The notes under the pieces were generated by a model. It ran no database searches. It was not told the origin of the DNA and saw nothing but the letters and a program-made list of their open reading frames with translations. 64,000 bases of DNA, from the NCBI RefSeq assembly GCF_001544075.1, contig NZ_BCNT01000009.1, forward strand, positions 95,338 through 159,337, written 5' to 3'. A program made the translations under genes and the position numbers. This stretch comes from Comamonas terrae (lineage in GTDB: Bacteria > Pseudomonadota > Gammaproteobacteria > Burkholderiales > Burkholderiaceae_C). Positions 41,894-51,230 of this stretch are shown in pieces. The stretch's first letter is position 1, and every line of letters begins with the position of its first letter.

Positions 41894-43912
41894 ATGCCCC
41901 CTCTTTTCCGTACCGGAGACCGGACCGTCGTGCCCGGCAAGGCGCTGTGGCTGGCGCTGGCCGCCAGCGGCCTGCTGTCGGCCTGTGCCGGCTTGCAGGC
42001 TGAAAGCGGCTCGGGTGTGCTGCAGGCCGGTGTGGCCAGTGCGCGCACCCAGGCCGCACAGCAGGCGGCGCGCGAGGCCTTGCCCGCCGACGAAGCGCAG
42101 GACCGGCAGGATGCCGAGCGCGGCCTGATCGCGCGCCCCACGGGCCGCGTCGTGGCGGCCGACGGTCGCGTGCTCAAGGATTTCGATGCCTACGGCTTTG
42201 TGCAGGGCGCGGCGCCCGACACCGTGAACCCCAGCCTGTGGCGCCATGCCCAGCTCAATACCCAGGCGGGCCTGTTCAAGGTGGTGGATGGCATCTACCA
42301 GCTGCGCGGCTTCGACATGGCCAACATCACGCTGATCGAGGGCCGGACCGGCTGGATCGTCGTGGATGCGCTCACCAACCGCGAGATCGCCGCCTACGCC
42401 ATGCAGTTCGCGCGCCGGCACCTGGGCGACAAGCCGGTCACGGCGCTGATCTTCACGCACAGCCATGCCGACCATTTCGGCGGTGCGCTGGGCGTGATTT
42501 CGCGCGAGGAGGTTGCGCGGCGCAAAGTCCCCGTGGTGGCGCCCGCGGGCTTCATGGACGAGGCCACCAGCGAGAACCTGCTGGTGGGCGGGGCCATGTC
42601 GCGCCGCGCCATCTACCAGTTCGGCACCCGGCTGCCGCTGTCGCCCACGGGCAATGTGGACACGGGCCTGGGCAAGGACCTGGTCAGCGGCCATGTGGGC
42701 ATACTGCCGCCCAATGTGACCATCGACCAGCCGCAGCAGGAGCTGGTGCTCGACGGCGTGCGCTTTGTCTTCTACAACGTGCCGGGCGCGGAGGCGCCCT
42801 CGGAGCTGACCTTCACCCTTCCCGAGCGAAAGGCCTACGGCGGGGCCGAGAACCTGGCGCAGACCATGCACAATCTGCTGCCCATACGCGGCGCCAAGGT
42901 GCGCGACGCGCTGCGCTGGGCCGACTACCTGCAGCAGGCGCTGGAGCAGTCCCGGGGCAGCGAGGTGTATTTCGGCCAGCACAACTGGCCAGTGTGGGGG
43001 CAGCAGCGCATTGCGGGCTTCATCAGCCGGCACCGCGACATCTACAAATACACGCACGACCAGACGGTGCGCCTGATCAACAAGGGCCTGGTGCCGTCCG
43101 AGATCGCCGACCGGCTGCGGCTGCCGGCCTCGCTGGCGGACTTCTGGGGCGGTCGCGGCTACTACGGCGATCTGCGCCACAACGTCAAGGCCGTGTACCA
43201 GCTCTACCTGGGGGCCTACGACGGCAATCCCGTGAACCTGGACCCGCTGCCGCCGGTGCAGCGCGCGCAGCGCTATGTGCAGGCACTGGGCGGCGCGGAC
43301 AAGGCGCTGGACCAGGCCCGCCAGGCCGCGGCCGGAGGCGACTACCGCTGGGCTGCCGAGCTGCTGCAGCATGTGGTGTTTGCCGTGCCGGAAGGAACGG
43401 ACGCCGGCAAGGAGGCCAGGGAGCTGATGGCGCGCTGCTATGAGCAGCTGGGCTTTGCGGCTGAATCGGCCACCTGGCGCAACAGCTACTTGACGGCGGC
43501 GCAGGAACTGCGCCAGGGCACGCGGCAGCTGTCCCAGGACCGGGCCGCCATGGTCGAGATGATGGCTCAGGTGCCGACCGAGCGCTTCCTCGAGGTGCTG
43601 GCCACGCGGCTGGACGGCAGCAAGTCCGAAGGCCGGCGGTTTGCGATGAACCTGGACCTCAGCGATGTGGGCGAGCAGTACCGGCTGTGGCTGGAAAATT
43701 CGGTGCTGCATTTCCGCCGTGGAGAACCCGACCCCAGCGCCCTGGTGAGCCTGCGGTTGACGCGCCCGGCTTTCCTTGGCCTGCTGGCCGGTGCCAAGCC
43801 GGGTCAGGCAAAGGAGCCTGCCGTGCAGGTGCAGGGCGACAAGGCGGCGCTGGCCGGGTTTCTGCAACTGTTCGACAAGAGCGAACCGGGCTTTCCCATC
43901 GTCACGCGCTGA
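41894..43912 (+). CDS. SdsA-type alkylsulfatase with a lipoprotein signal
   Basis: A 672-residue metallo-beta-lactamase-fold sulfatase that hydrolyses primary or secondary alkyl sulfates such as SDS. The zinc motif THSHADHFGG puts ligands at His189, His191, Asp193 and His194. The dimerisation helices (LRHNVKAVYQLYLGAYDGNP) and the C-terminal SCP2-like hydrophobic-binding domain (MNLDLSDVGEQYRLWLENSVLHF) are in normal order. The N-terminus has a lipobox LSAC with Cys31, so it should be membrane-anchored in the periplasm rather than freely secreted. AAGGAG precedes the ATG at 41894; longer open frame upstream is antisense to the LysR gene and is not coding. Confidence 0.92.
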   Translation: MPPLFRTGDRTVVPGKALWLALAASGLLSACAGLQAESGSGVLQAGVASARTQAAQQAAREALPADEAQDRQDAERGLIARPTGRVVAADGRVLKDFDAYGFVQGAAPDTVNPSLWRHAQLNTQAGLFKVVDGIYQLRGFDMANITLIEGRTGWIVVDALTNREIAAYAMQFARRHLGDKPVTALIFTHSHADHFGGALGVISREEVARRKVPVVAPAGFMDEATSENLLVGGAMSRRAIYQFGTRLPLSPTGNVDTGLGKDLVSGHVGILPPNVTIDQPQQELVLDGVRFVFYNVPGAEAPSELTFTLPERKAYGGAENLAQTMHNLLPIRGAKVRDALRWADYLQQALEQSRGSEVYFGQHNWPVWGQQRIAGFISRHRDIYKYTHDQTVRLINKGLVPSEIADRLRLPASLADFWGGRGYYGDLRHNVKAVYQLYLGAYDGNPVNLDPLPPVQRAQRYVQALGGADKALDQARQAAAGGDYRWAAELLQHVVFAVPEGTDAGKEARELMARCYEQLGFAAESATWRNSYLTAAQELRQGTRQLSQDRAAMVEMMAQVPTERFLEVLATRLDGSKSEGRRFAMNLDLSDVGEQYRLWLENSVLHFRRGEPDPSALVSLRLTRPAFLGLLAGAKPGQAKEPAVQVQGDKAALAGFLQLFDKSEPGFPIVTR

Positions 43913-44160
43913 AACGCGCGAATGTGTCGGCAGATCCGCCTGCCCGGGTCTGTAAACACTTTGCAACACTTTTGCGCAATAGGTGCAAGTGCCCGGCGAT
44001 TTACCGCACGCCCGTGCCTGGCTGGGGGCAATGTGCGGGCATGATGGATGGCGGGGCCCTGCCGGCTGCCAGAGGGCGGCCTTCGGCAAGGCGCTTTACA
44101 AAGAAGAAATATTGGCGTCGCACAATGGTGGGGCGTTCCAGTTTGATCATTTGCCCGCGT

Positions 44161-45486
44161 ATGAATCTCGTCTTGCCCACTTCGCTGAGTCCGCGCCAAC
44201 AGGCGCGTTTTTGTTTTTCTGCCAGCGCAAGTCCTGAGCAAGCGAAAGCCCCGCGAATCACTTCGCGCCTGCGCTGGGCATTGGGCGCCCTGGTGGTGGC
44301 CGGGGTGCTCGCCGGCTGCTCCAAGCCGGGCGACGAGAAGGCTGCGGCGCCCAAGGCGCTGGCCGAGGTCGGCGTGGTCACGCTGCAAAAACAGAGCCAG
44401 CAGCTCGATGCCAGCCTGCCGGGGCGCACGCGCGCCTTCATGACGGCCGAGGTGCGGCCGCAGGTCTCGGGCATCATCCAGAAGCGCCTCTTCACCGAGG
44501 GCGCTTTCGTCAAGCAGGGCCAGCAGCTCTACCAGATCGACCCCGCCACCTTCCAGGCCGCCCAGGCCAGTGCCGCCGCTGCCCTGGCCAAGGCCGAGGC
44601 CAGCCAGCGCACGCTGGCCGCCACGGCGCGCCGCAATGCCGAACTGGTCAAGATCGACGCCATCAGCCGTCAGGCCTACGAGGAAAGCCAGGCCGCCGCA
44701 GCCCAGGCCCAGTCGGATGTGGCCGTGGCCCGCGCCAACCTGGAAACCGCGCGCATCAACCTGCAGTACAGCCGCATCCAGGCGCCGATCAGCGGGCGCA
44801 TCGCGCTGTCGTCGGTCACGCCCGGCGCTCTGGTCACGGCCAACCAGACCAATGCGCTGACCACCATCGTGCAGCTCGATCCCATGTATGTGGATTTCAC
44901 CCAGGCCAGCACGGAGCTGATCCAGCTGCAGCGCGAGATCGCGGCCGGCCGCTTCGCCAAGGTGGACGGCGACAAGATTCCCGTGCGCATCCGCCTGGAC
45001 GACGGCACCGAGTACGCCCATGAGGGCAAGCTGGCCTTTGCGGGCGTGATCGTCAACGACACCACGGGCACGGTGACGCTGCGCGCCGTGGTGCCCAACC
45101 CGGCCGGCCAGCTCATGCCCGGCATGTATGTGCAGGCGCTGCTGCCCACGGCGCTGGCGCCCGATGCGTTGCTGGTGCCCCAGCAGTCGGTGACGCGCGA
45201 CCTCACCGGTCGCCCCAGCGTGCTGGTCGCCAAGGAAGGCAAGGATGGCACCGTGGTCGAGAAGCGGGACGTGGAGCTGGACCGCGCCATCGGCAGCCAG
45301 TGGCTGGTCCAGGCCGGCCTGCATGCCGGCGAGCGCGTGGTGGTCGAAGGCTTCCAGCGTGTCAAGCCCGGCGACAAGGTCAAGGTGGCGGAGGTAGACC
45401 TCAAGGCCAAGGCCGAGCGCAAGAGCCCGCCCGGCCAGCCTCCGGCCCTGGCCGCCGCTGAAGCAGCTGCCCGCTCCCCCCAATGA
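44161..45486 (+). CDS. RND efflux periplasmic adaptor (AcrA/MexA family)
   Basis: A lipoprotein adaptor of about 441 residues linking an RND pump to the outer-membrane channel. Lipobox LAGC follows a helix WALGALVVAGVLAGC; next come the barrel-sandwich start (VRPQVSGIIQKRLFTEGAFVKQGQQLYQIDP), a coiled-coil hairpin (ALAKAEASQRTLAATARRNAEL), then YSRIQAPISGRIALSSVTPGALV and the C-terminal membrane-proximal domain. The start is uncertain: ATG 44161 gives a long 38-residue leader before the hydrophobic core, lacks a ribosome site, and is followed within 31 bases by an intrinsic terminator. No other good start is visible. First of three pump genes. Confidence 0.88.
   Translation: MNLVLPTSLSPRQQARFCFSASASPEQAKAPRITSRLRWALGALVVAGVLAGCSKPGDEKAAAPKALAEVGVVTLQKQSQQLDASLPGRTRAFMTAEVRPQVSGIIQKRLFTEGAFVKQGQQLYQIDPATFQAAQASAAAALAKAEASQRTLAATARRNAELVKIDAISRQAYEESQAAAAQAQSDVAVARANLETARINLQYSRIQAPISGRIALSSVTPGALVTANQTNALTTIVQLDPMYVDFTQASTELIQLQREIAAGRFAKVDGDKIPVRIRLDDGTEYAHEGKLAFAGVIVNDTTGTVTLRAVVPNPAGQLMPGMYVQALLPTALAPDALLVPQQSVTRDLTGRPSVLVAKEGKDGTVVEKRDVELDRAIGSQWLVQAGLHAGERVVVEGFQRVKPGDKVKVAEVDLKAKAERKSPPGQPPALAAAEAAARSPQ
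44192..44217 (+). terminator. Intrinsic terminator/attenuator inside the adaptor leader
   Basis: CGCGCC (44192-44197) and GGCGCG (44202-44207) form a perfect six-pair GC stem with an AACA loop, directly followed by TTTTTGTTTTT. It is in sense with the efflux operon and lies within the apparent first 20 codons. It could end a short leader transcript or act as an attenuator that ribosomes on the leader would melt. Confidence 0.65.
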
Positions 45487-45518
45487 ATCGCAGAGACAGA
45501 TAGGGCAGGACAGCGCAC

Positions 45519-48500
45519 ATGGCTCAGTTTTTCATCAACCGGCCCATCTTTGCCTGGGTCATCGCCATCGTCATCATGTTGGCCGGGGCTTTGTCGATCT
45601 CCAAGCTGCCGCTGGAGCAGTATCCCGACATCGCCCCCCCGCGCGTGACGATTTCGGCGCAATACACGGGCGCCTCGGCCGAGACCGTCGAGAACTCGGT
45701 CACCCAGATCATCGAGCAGCAGATCAAGGGCATCGACAACATGCTCTACATGAGCTCGACCAGCAATGCGTCGGGCCAGGCCCGCATCACGCTGACCTTC
45801 GCGCCCGGCACGAATATCGACGTGGCCCAGGTGCAGGTGCAGAACAAGATCCAGGGGGCGCTCAACCGCCTGCCCGATTCCGTCAAGAGCCGCGGCGTGT
45901 TCATCAACAAGGGCGGCCAGGATTTCCTGGTCACCTACAGTTTCTACTCGCTCGATCCCGAGATGGACGAGGTGGACATCGGCGACTACATCAACAGCAA
46001 CCTGGTCGATGTGATCGGCCGCATCGAAGGCGTGGGCGACATCAACGTCTTCGGCACCTTCTATGCGATGCGCATCTGGATGGACCCGGCCAAGATGGAG
46101 AAATACGGCCTGATGCCATCCGACATCGCGAATGCGCTCAATGCGCAGAATGCCCAGGTCTCGGCGGGCCAGCTGGGCGCGCTGCCGGCCGTGAGGAACC
46201 AGCAGCTCAACGCGACGATCACGGCGCGCACCAAGCTCAAGACGCCCGAACAGTTCGAGGCCATCGTGCTCAAGTCGGCCACCGACGGCTCGGTCGTGAC
46301 CATCAGGGACGTGGCCCGCGTGGAGCTGGGGGCGGACAACCTGTCCATCCAGGCCAAGCTCAACGGCATGCGCGGCGCCGGCATGGGCATCATCCTGGCC
46401 GACGGCGCCAACGCCATGGCCGTCTCGGACGCCGTGGCCGCCAAGCTGGCCGAGCTCAAGCCGTACTTTCCGAACAAGATCGAGTATTTCGTGAGCTCCG
46501 ACTCCACGCCCTTCGTGCGCGCCTCCATCCACGAGGTGGTCAGCGCGCTGGGCGAGGCCATGGTCCTGGTGGTGATCGTGATGTTCATCTTCCTGCAGAA
46601 CCTGCGCGCCACGCTGATCCCCGCGATCGCCGTGCCCGTGGTGCTGCTGGGCACCTTCGGCGTGCTGTCGGCAGCCGGCTACTCCATCAACACGCTGACC
46701 ATGTTCGCCATGGTGCTGGCCATCGGCCTGCTGGTGGACGATGCCATCGTGGTGGTCGAGAACGTGGAGCGCGTGATGCACGAGACCGGCAAGTCGGCCA
46801 AGGAGGCCACGCGCCAGTCCATGCGCGAGATCACGCCGGCGCTGGTGGGAATCGGCGTGACGCTGTCGGCCGTGTTCGTGCCCATGGCCTTCTTCGGCGG
46901 CTCCACGGGCGTGATCTACCGCCAGTTCTCCATCACCATCGTCGCGGCCATGGCGCTGTCGGTGTTCGTCGCGCTCACGCTCACGCCTGCGTTGTGCGCC
47001 AGCATCCTCAGGCCGCCCGCGGCCCAGGGCCATGGCCCGGCGCGCACGGGCCTGCTGGGCGTGAATGACCGCTTTTTTCGCTGGTTCAACCGCAACTTCG
47101 ATGCCACGGCCGCGCGCTACCAGGGCTCGGTGGCCTATGTGCTGCGCCGCACCAAGCGCATGGCGCTGATCTTCCTGGCGGTCTGCGCGGCGGTTGCGCT
47201 GCTGATGCACCGCCTGCCGACCTCCTTCCTGCCCGACGAGGACCAGGGCTTTGTCTACGTCAACGTCAACCTGCCTTCGGGCGCGGCCGATGTGCGGCTG
47301 CAGGACGTGCTGGACCAGACGCGGGACTACCTGCTCAAGCAGCCCGAAGTCATCAGCTTCAACCAGGTCTCGGGCCTTAACGGCGACCAGAGCTCGGCGC
47401 GCGGCTTCGTGCGGCTCAAGCCCTGGGCCGAGCGGCCCCTGCCTTCGCAGTCGGCTGCGGCCCTGGCCCACCGCGCGACCAGGGACCTGGCCTCCATCCG
47501 CGATGCGCGCGTCTACGTGATGCAGCCGCCGGCGGTGCGCGGCCTGGGCGCCAACGCGGGCTTCAACTTCATGCTCAAGGATATCAACGGCATGGGCCAT
47601 GCAGCCTTGCTGGCCGCCGCCAACTACGTGCAGGATGCCGCGCGCAAGCGCCCCGAGCTGACAGCCGTGCGCACCACCAACCTGGAGGATGCGACCGAGC
47701 TGCGTGTGGACATCGACGACCGCAAGGCCGGCGCCCTGGGTCTGTCGTACAGCGACATCAACAGCGTGCTGTCCAGCGCCATGGGCGGCACCTACGTCAA
47801 CGACTTCCTGAACAACGGCCGCGTCAAGCGCGTCTACATCCAGGGCGATGCGCCGCACCGGATGCTGCCGCAGGACATCGCCAAGTGGACGGTGCGCAAC
47901 AGCAAGGGCGAGATGGTGCCGTTCGGAGCCTTCTCGCGCTCGTACTGGGCCTACGGCTCGCCGCAGCTGGTGCGCTACAACGGCGCGCCGTCCTATGAGT
48001 TCATCGGCAGCGCCGCACCCGGCGTGAGTTCGGGCGTGGCCATGGCCGCGGTGGAGGACATCCTCAAGGCGCTGCCGGCCGGCATAGGCTACGAATGGAC
48101 CGGCGCCTCGCTGCAGGAGCGCCAGTCGGGCGCGCAGGCGCCCATGCTCTACGCGATCTCCATCCTGTTCGTGTTCCTGTGCCTGGCGGCGCTGTATGAA
48201 AGCTGGACCGTGCCGCTGTCGGTGATGCTGGCCGTGCCGCTGGGCGTGGTCGGCGCGCTGCTGGCCACCTATCTGCGCGGGCTGACCAACGACGTGTACT
48301 TCCAGGTGGGCCTGCTGACCACGGTGGGCCTGGCCTCCAAGAACGCCATCCTGATCGTGGAGTTCGCCGTGCAGCTGCAGGAGCAGGGCAAGAGCGTGTT
48401 CGATGCCACGGTGGCCGCCGTGCGCCTGCGCCTGCGCCCGATCCTGATGACCTCGCTGGCCTTCGGCTTCGGCGTGATCCCGCTGGCCATAGGCACGGGC

Positions 48501-48692
48501 GCCGGTGCCGGCGGGCGCAATGCCATCGGCACGGCCGTGCTCGGCGGCATGGTGGCCTCCACCGTGCTGGGCATCTTCCTGGTGCCGGTGTTCTTCCTGC
48601 TGATCCGCAGCTGGTTCAAGAGCCGCTCGCGCCACGACGATGCGCAAGCCTCGCCGGCGGCACCGCATTCAACCCCGGAGAGCGCCGCATGA
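45519..48692 (+). CDS. RND multidrug efflux pump, HAE1 family (AcrB/MexB type)
   Basis: A 1057-residue inner-membrane proton antiporter. It begins MAQFFINRPIFAWVIAIVIMLAG, the standard HAE1 start. TM4 with the proton-relay Asp pair is visible in MVLAIGLLVDDAIVVVENVERVMHE, and the second-half counterpart NDVYFQVGLLTTVGLASKNAILIVEFA carries the TM10 Lys. The porter domains, with GVINVFG-like and GANAGFNFMLKDINGMGH segments, are full length. Substrates are probably amphiphilic drugs or solvents. It follows the adaptor by 32 bases and overlaps the channel gene by ATGA, giving a full tripartite set. Confidence 0.95.
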   Translation: MAQFFINRPIFAWVIAIVIMLAGALSISKLPLEQYPDIAPPRVTISAQYTGASAETVENSVTQIIEQQIKGIDNMLYMSSTSNASGQARITLTFAPGTNIDVAQVQVQNKIQGALNRLPDSVKSRGVFINKGGQDFLVTYSFYSLDPEMDEVDIGDYINSNLVDVIGRIEGVGDINVFGTFYAMRIWMDPAKMEKYGLMPSDIANALNAQNAQVSAGQLGALPAVRNQQLNATITARTKLKTPEQFEAIVLKSATDGSVVTIRDVARVELGADNLSIQAKLNGMRGAGMGIILADGANAMAVSDAVAAKLAELKPYFPNKIEYFVSSDSTPFVRASIHEVVSALGEAMVLVVIVMFIFLQNLRATLIPAIAVPVVLLGTFGVLSAAGYSINTLTMFAMVLAIGLLVDDAIVVVENVERVMHETGKSAKEATRQSMREITPALVGIGVTLSAVFVPMAFFGGSTGVIYRQFSITIVAAMALSVFVALTLTPALCASILRPPAAQGHGPARTGLLGVNDRFFRWFNRNFDATAARYQGSVAYVLRRTKRMALIFLAVCAAVALLMHRLPTSFLPDEDQGFVYVNVNLPSGAADVRLQDVLDQTRDYLLKQPEVISFNQVSGLNGDQSSARGFVRLKPWAERPLPSQSAAALAHRATRDLASIRDARVYVMQPPAVRGLGANAGFNFMLKDINGMGHAALLAAANYVQDAARKRPELTAVRTTNLEDATELRVDIDDRKAGALGLSYSDINSVLSSAMGGTYVNDFLNNGRVKRVYIQGDAPHRMLPQDIAKWTVRNSKGEMVPFGAFSRSYWAYGSPQLVRYNGAPSYEFIGSAAPGVSSGVAMAAVEDILKALPAGIGYEWTGASLQERQSGAQAPMLYAISILFVFLCLAALYESWTVPLSVMLAVPLGVVGALLATYLRGLTNDVYFQVGLLTTVGLASKNAILIVEFAVQLQEQGKSVFDATVAAVRLRLRPILMTSLAFGFGVIPLAIGTGAGAGGRNAIGTAVLGGMVASTVLGIFLVPVFFLLIRSWFKSRSRHDDAQASPAAPHSTPESAA

Positions 48693-50149
48693 TGCGCCCG
48701 ATGATGAGAACCACGCTTCACGCCCTGCCGGCCGCCCTGGCTCTGCTATTGGCCGGCTGCAATCTGGCACCCACCTACCAGACGCCGCAGTTGCCGGTGC
48801 CCGAAACCGTCGGCACCGATGGCGCTCCCGCGCAGGCCGGCGAAGCCGGGCTGCAGCAGGCCGAAAGCCTGCAGTGGCTGCAGTCGCAGAAGCTGCGCCA
48901 GGTCGTGGCCCTGGCGCTCACGCACAACCGCGACCTGCGCGTGGCCGTCGAGAGCATCGAAAAGGCACGGGCCCAGTACGGCATCACGCGCGCCGACCTG
49001 CTGCCCGGCGTCAATGCCCAGGCCCAGGCCAACCGCGCACGCACGGCGGCCGACCTGAATGCCAGCGGCCGCTCCACGCTGGCCACGCAGTACACGGCCC
49101 AGCTGGGCTTTGCCAGCTACGAGCTGGACCTGTGGGGCCGCATCCGCAACCTCAGCGATGCGGCGCTGCAGCAGTTTCTGCAGAGCCAGGAGAACCGGCG
49201 CAACGTGCAGATCGGCCTGGTGGCCGATGTCGCCAACGCCTGGCTCACGCTGGCGGCCGACCAGGCCCGCCTGCAGCTGGCCAGGGACACGCTGGCCAGC
49301 CGCGTCAAGGCGCTGGAGCTGACGCAGCGCATGTACGAGATCGGCTCGACCTCGGGCCTGGTGCTGGCACAGAACCAGACCACGGTGGACACGGCCCGCG
49401 GCGACGTGGCCAGCTTCACCGCCCAGGTGGAGCGCGACCGCAATGCGCTGCAGCTGCTGGTGGGCGGGCCCGTGCCGGCCGATCTGCTGCCTGACGCCGG
49501 GACATTGGCCCGGACGCCGTCCGCCGGCGTGGCCGCGCTGCAGGCCGTGCCCGCGCCATTGCCCTCCAGCGTGCTGCTGCAGCGCCCCGACGTACAGGCC
49601 GCCGAACGCAATCTGCGCGCCATGAACGCCAATATCGGCGCGGCGCGTGCAGCCATGTTCCCCACCATCAGCCTCACGGCCAGCGTGGGCACGGGCAGCA
49701 CCGACCTGGACCGCCTGTTCGGCGCCGGCAACGGCACCTGGAGCTTCGTCCCGCTGGTGCGGCTGCCCATTTTCGACGCGGGCCGCAACCGAGCCAACGT
49801 GCAGGTGGCGGAGAGCAACCAGCGCATTGCGCTGGCGCAATACGAGAAGGCCGTGCAGACGGCGTTCAAGGAAACCGCCGACGTGCTGGCCGACCGCGCG
49901 CAGTGGAACGAGCGCCTGGAGGCCCAGAACAGCATGGTCGAGCACACGCAGAAGGCCTACGACCTGTCGAATGCGCGCTTTCGCACGGGGGCCGACAACT
50001 ACCTGACCGTGCTCGATGCCCAGCGCAGCCTTTATGCCGCGCAGCAGACGCTGATCGGCCTGCGCCTGTCCGAGCAGCTCAACCGCGTGACGCTGTGGAA
50101 GGTGCTGGGCGGCGCCGAGGGCACGGCGCAGCAGCCTGCTCCTCAATAA
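48689..50149 (+). CDS. Outer-membrane efflux channel lipoprotein (OprM/NodT family)
   Basis: A 486-residue TolC-fold protein with lipobox LAGC (ALALLLAGCNLAPTYQTP), two outer-membrane-factor repeats and long periplasmic helices (RVAVESIEKARAQYGITRADLLPGV and LIGLRLSEQLNRVTLWKVLGG). The segment ASYELDLWGRIRNLSDAAL is the classic OprM-family YELDLWGR motif. Its start overlaps the pump stop (ATGATG). Forms the trimeric exit duct of the pump. Confidence 0.94.
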   Translation: MMRPMMRTTLHALPAALALLLAGCNLAPTYQTPQLPVPETVGTDGAPAQAGEAGLQQAESLQWLQSQKLRQVVALALTHNRDLRVAVESIEKARAQYGITRADLLPGVNAQAQANRARTAADLNASGRSTLATQYTAQLGFASYELDLWGRIRNLSDAALQQFLQSQENRRNVQIGLVADVANAWLTLAADQARLQLARDTLASRVKALELTQRMYEIGSTSGLVLAQNQTTVDTARGDVASFTAQVERDRNALQLLVGGPVPADLLPDAGTLARTPSAGVAALQAVPAPLPSSVLLQRPDVQAAERNLRAMNANIGAARAAMFPTISLTASVGTGSTDLDRLFGAGNGTWSFVPLVRLPIFDAGRNRANVQVAESNQRIALAQYEKAVQTAFKETADVLADRAQWNERLEAQNSMVEHTQKAYDLSNARFRTGADNYLTVLDAQRSLYAAQQTLIGLRLSEQLNRVTLWKVLGGAEGTAQQPAPQ

Positions 50150-50253
50150 GGAGCGACCGGCGCTGATGGGGCAAGGGAAGCAGCTCATGCCGAGCAGGTG
50201 GTGCGGGAGCGGCGCAGGCCGGCGCGCTGCCTGCCGGCGGCTGCCCGGGACAG

Positions 50254-50290
50254 TGCTTATTCGTATTGCGGAATAAGCAGAGAGTTTTTT
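50254..50290 (+). promoter_or_regulatory. Hairpin with T-rich tail between the efflux operon and metQ2
   Basis: TGCTTATTC (50254-50262) pairs with GAATAAGCA (50271-50279) around an 8-base loop; TTTTTT follows at about 50285. It may be the terminator of the efflux operon, 105 bases past its stop, or a palindromic operator for the metQ-like gene that starts 80 bases later. Confidence 0.5.
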
Positions 50291-50369
50291 ATTTGTTGGC
50301 AATTGGGCAGGCTATCGGGATACTGGCACATCCCGTTACGTTCCATCCGTTTCAAGAAAGCCAGCCTCC

Positions 50370-51221
50370 ATGTTCCGTTCCGCCACCCGTTTCCTTGCTT
50401 GCGTAGACAACACCCGCCGCCAGGCGCTGGCCGTGGCCGCCCTGGCCGTGGCCGGCGCGTTTACCCTGCCCGCCATGGCCCAGGATGCCGCCAAGAAGCA
50501 GCTGGTGATCGGCGGCACGGCCGGCTCCAACATCGACCAGCTGCAGGCCGGCATCGTGCCGCTGCTGCAGAAGAAGGGCTACAAGGTCAAGCTGGTGGAA
50601 TTCAACGACTATGTGCAACCCAACCTGGCGCTGGCCGACGGCTCGCTGGACGCCAACTTCTTCCAGCACGAGGTGTATTTCAACCAGTTCAAGGGCGACC
50701 GCAAGCTGGACCTGACCGCCCTGGTGCAGGGGCCCATCGCCCCCATGGGCGTGTATTCCAAGCAGCGCAAGTCGCTGGCCGAGCTCAAGGAAGGCGACCG
50801 CGTGGCCCTGCCCAACGACGCCAGCAATCTGGCGCGCGGCATTTTGCTGCTGCAGCAGGCCGGCCTGGTCAGGATCAAGGACGGCGTGAACCCGCTGCGC
50901 GTGTCGGAGCTGGACCTGGCTGCCAACCCGAAAAAAATCAAGCTGGTGCCGCTGGACGCGGCCCACCTGCCGCGCGCGCTCGACGATGCGCAGTACGCCA
51001 TCATCAACGGCAACTTCGCCATCTCCTCGGGCCTGAAGCTCTCGGACTCCGTGCTGCTGGAAAAGACGCCCGAGCAATACCTGAACATCGTGGCCGTCAA
51101 GACCAAGGACAAGGACGCGCAGTGGGCCAGGGACCTGGCTGAGGCCTTCCGCTCCGCCGAATTCAAGGCCGTGGTGGACAGCAAGTTCGCCGGCTACGCC
51201 AAGCCGGCCTTTCTGCAGTAA
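50370..51221 (+). CDS. Second MetQ/NlpA-family substrate-binding protein
   Basis: A 283-residue periplasmic binding protein. After a signal region (ALAVAALAVAGAFTLPAMAQD; no lipobox) it has QLVIGGTAGSNIDQLQAGIVPLLQKKGY, LVEFNDYVQPNLALADGSLDANFFQHEVYF, LPNDASNLARGILLLQQAG and YAIINGNFAISSGLKLSD, the MetQ pattern. It differs clearly from the copy at 23344. No ABC partner genes adjoin, so it either shares MetNI or serves an importer encoded elsewhere. Ligand may be methionine, its derivatives or another thioether. Confidence 0.88.
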   Translation: MFRSATRFLACVDNTRRQALAVAALAVAGAFTLPAMAQDAAKKQLVIGGTAGSNIDQLQAGIVPLLQKKGYKVKLVEFNDYVQPNLALADGSLDANFFQHEVYFNQFKGDRKLDLTALVQGPIAPMGVYSKQRKSLAELKEGDRVALPNDASNLARGILLLQQAGLVRIKDGVNPLRVSELDLAANPKKIKLVPLDAAHLPRALDDAQYAIINGNFAISSGLKLSDSVLLEKTPEQYLNIVAVKTKDKDAQWARDLAEAFRSAEFKAVVDSKFAGYAKPAFLQ

Positions 51222-51230
51222 GCAGGCCTG

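Noticed and set aside
43687..44160. N-terminal extension of the RND adaptor back to 43687
   Set aside because: It overlaps the sulfatase 3' end in another frame and contains no adaptor features.
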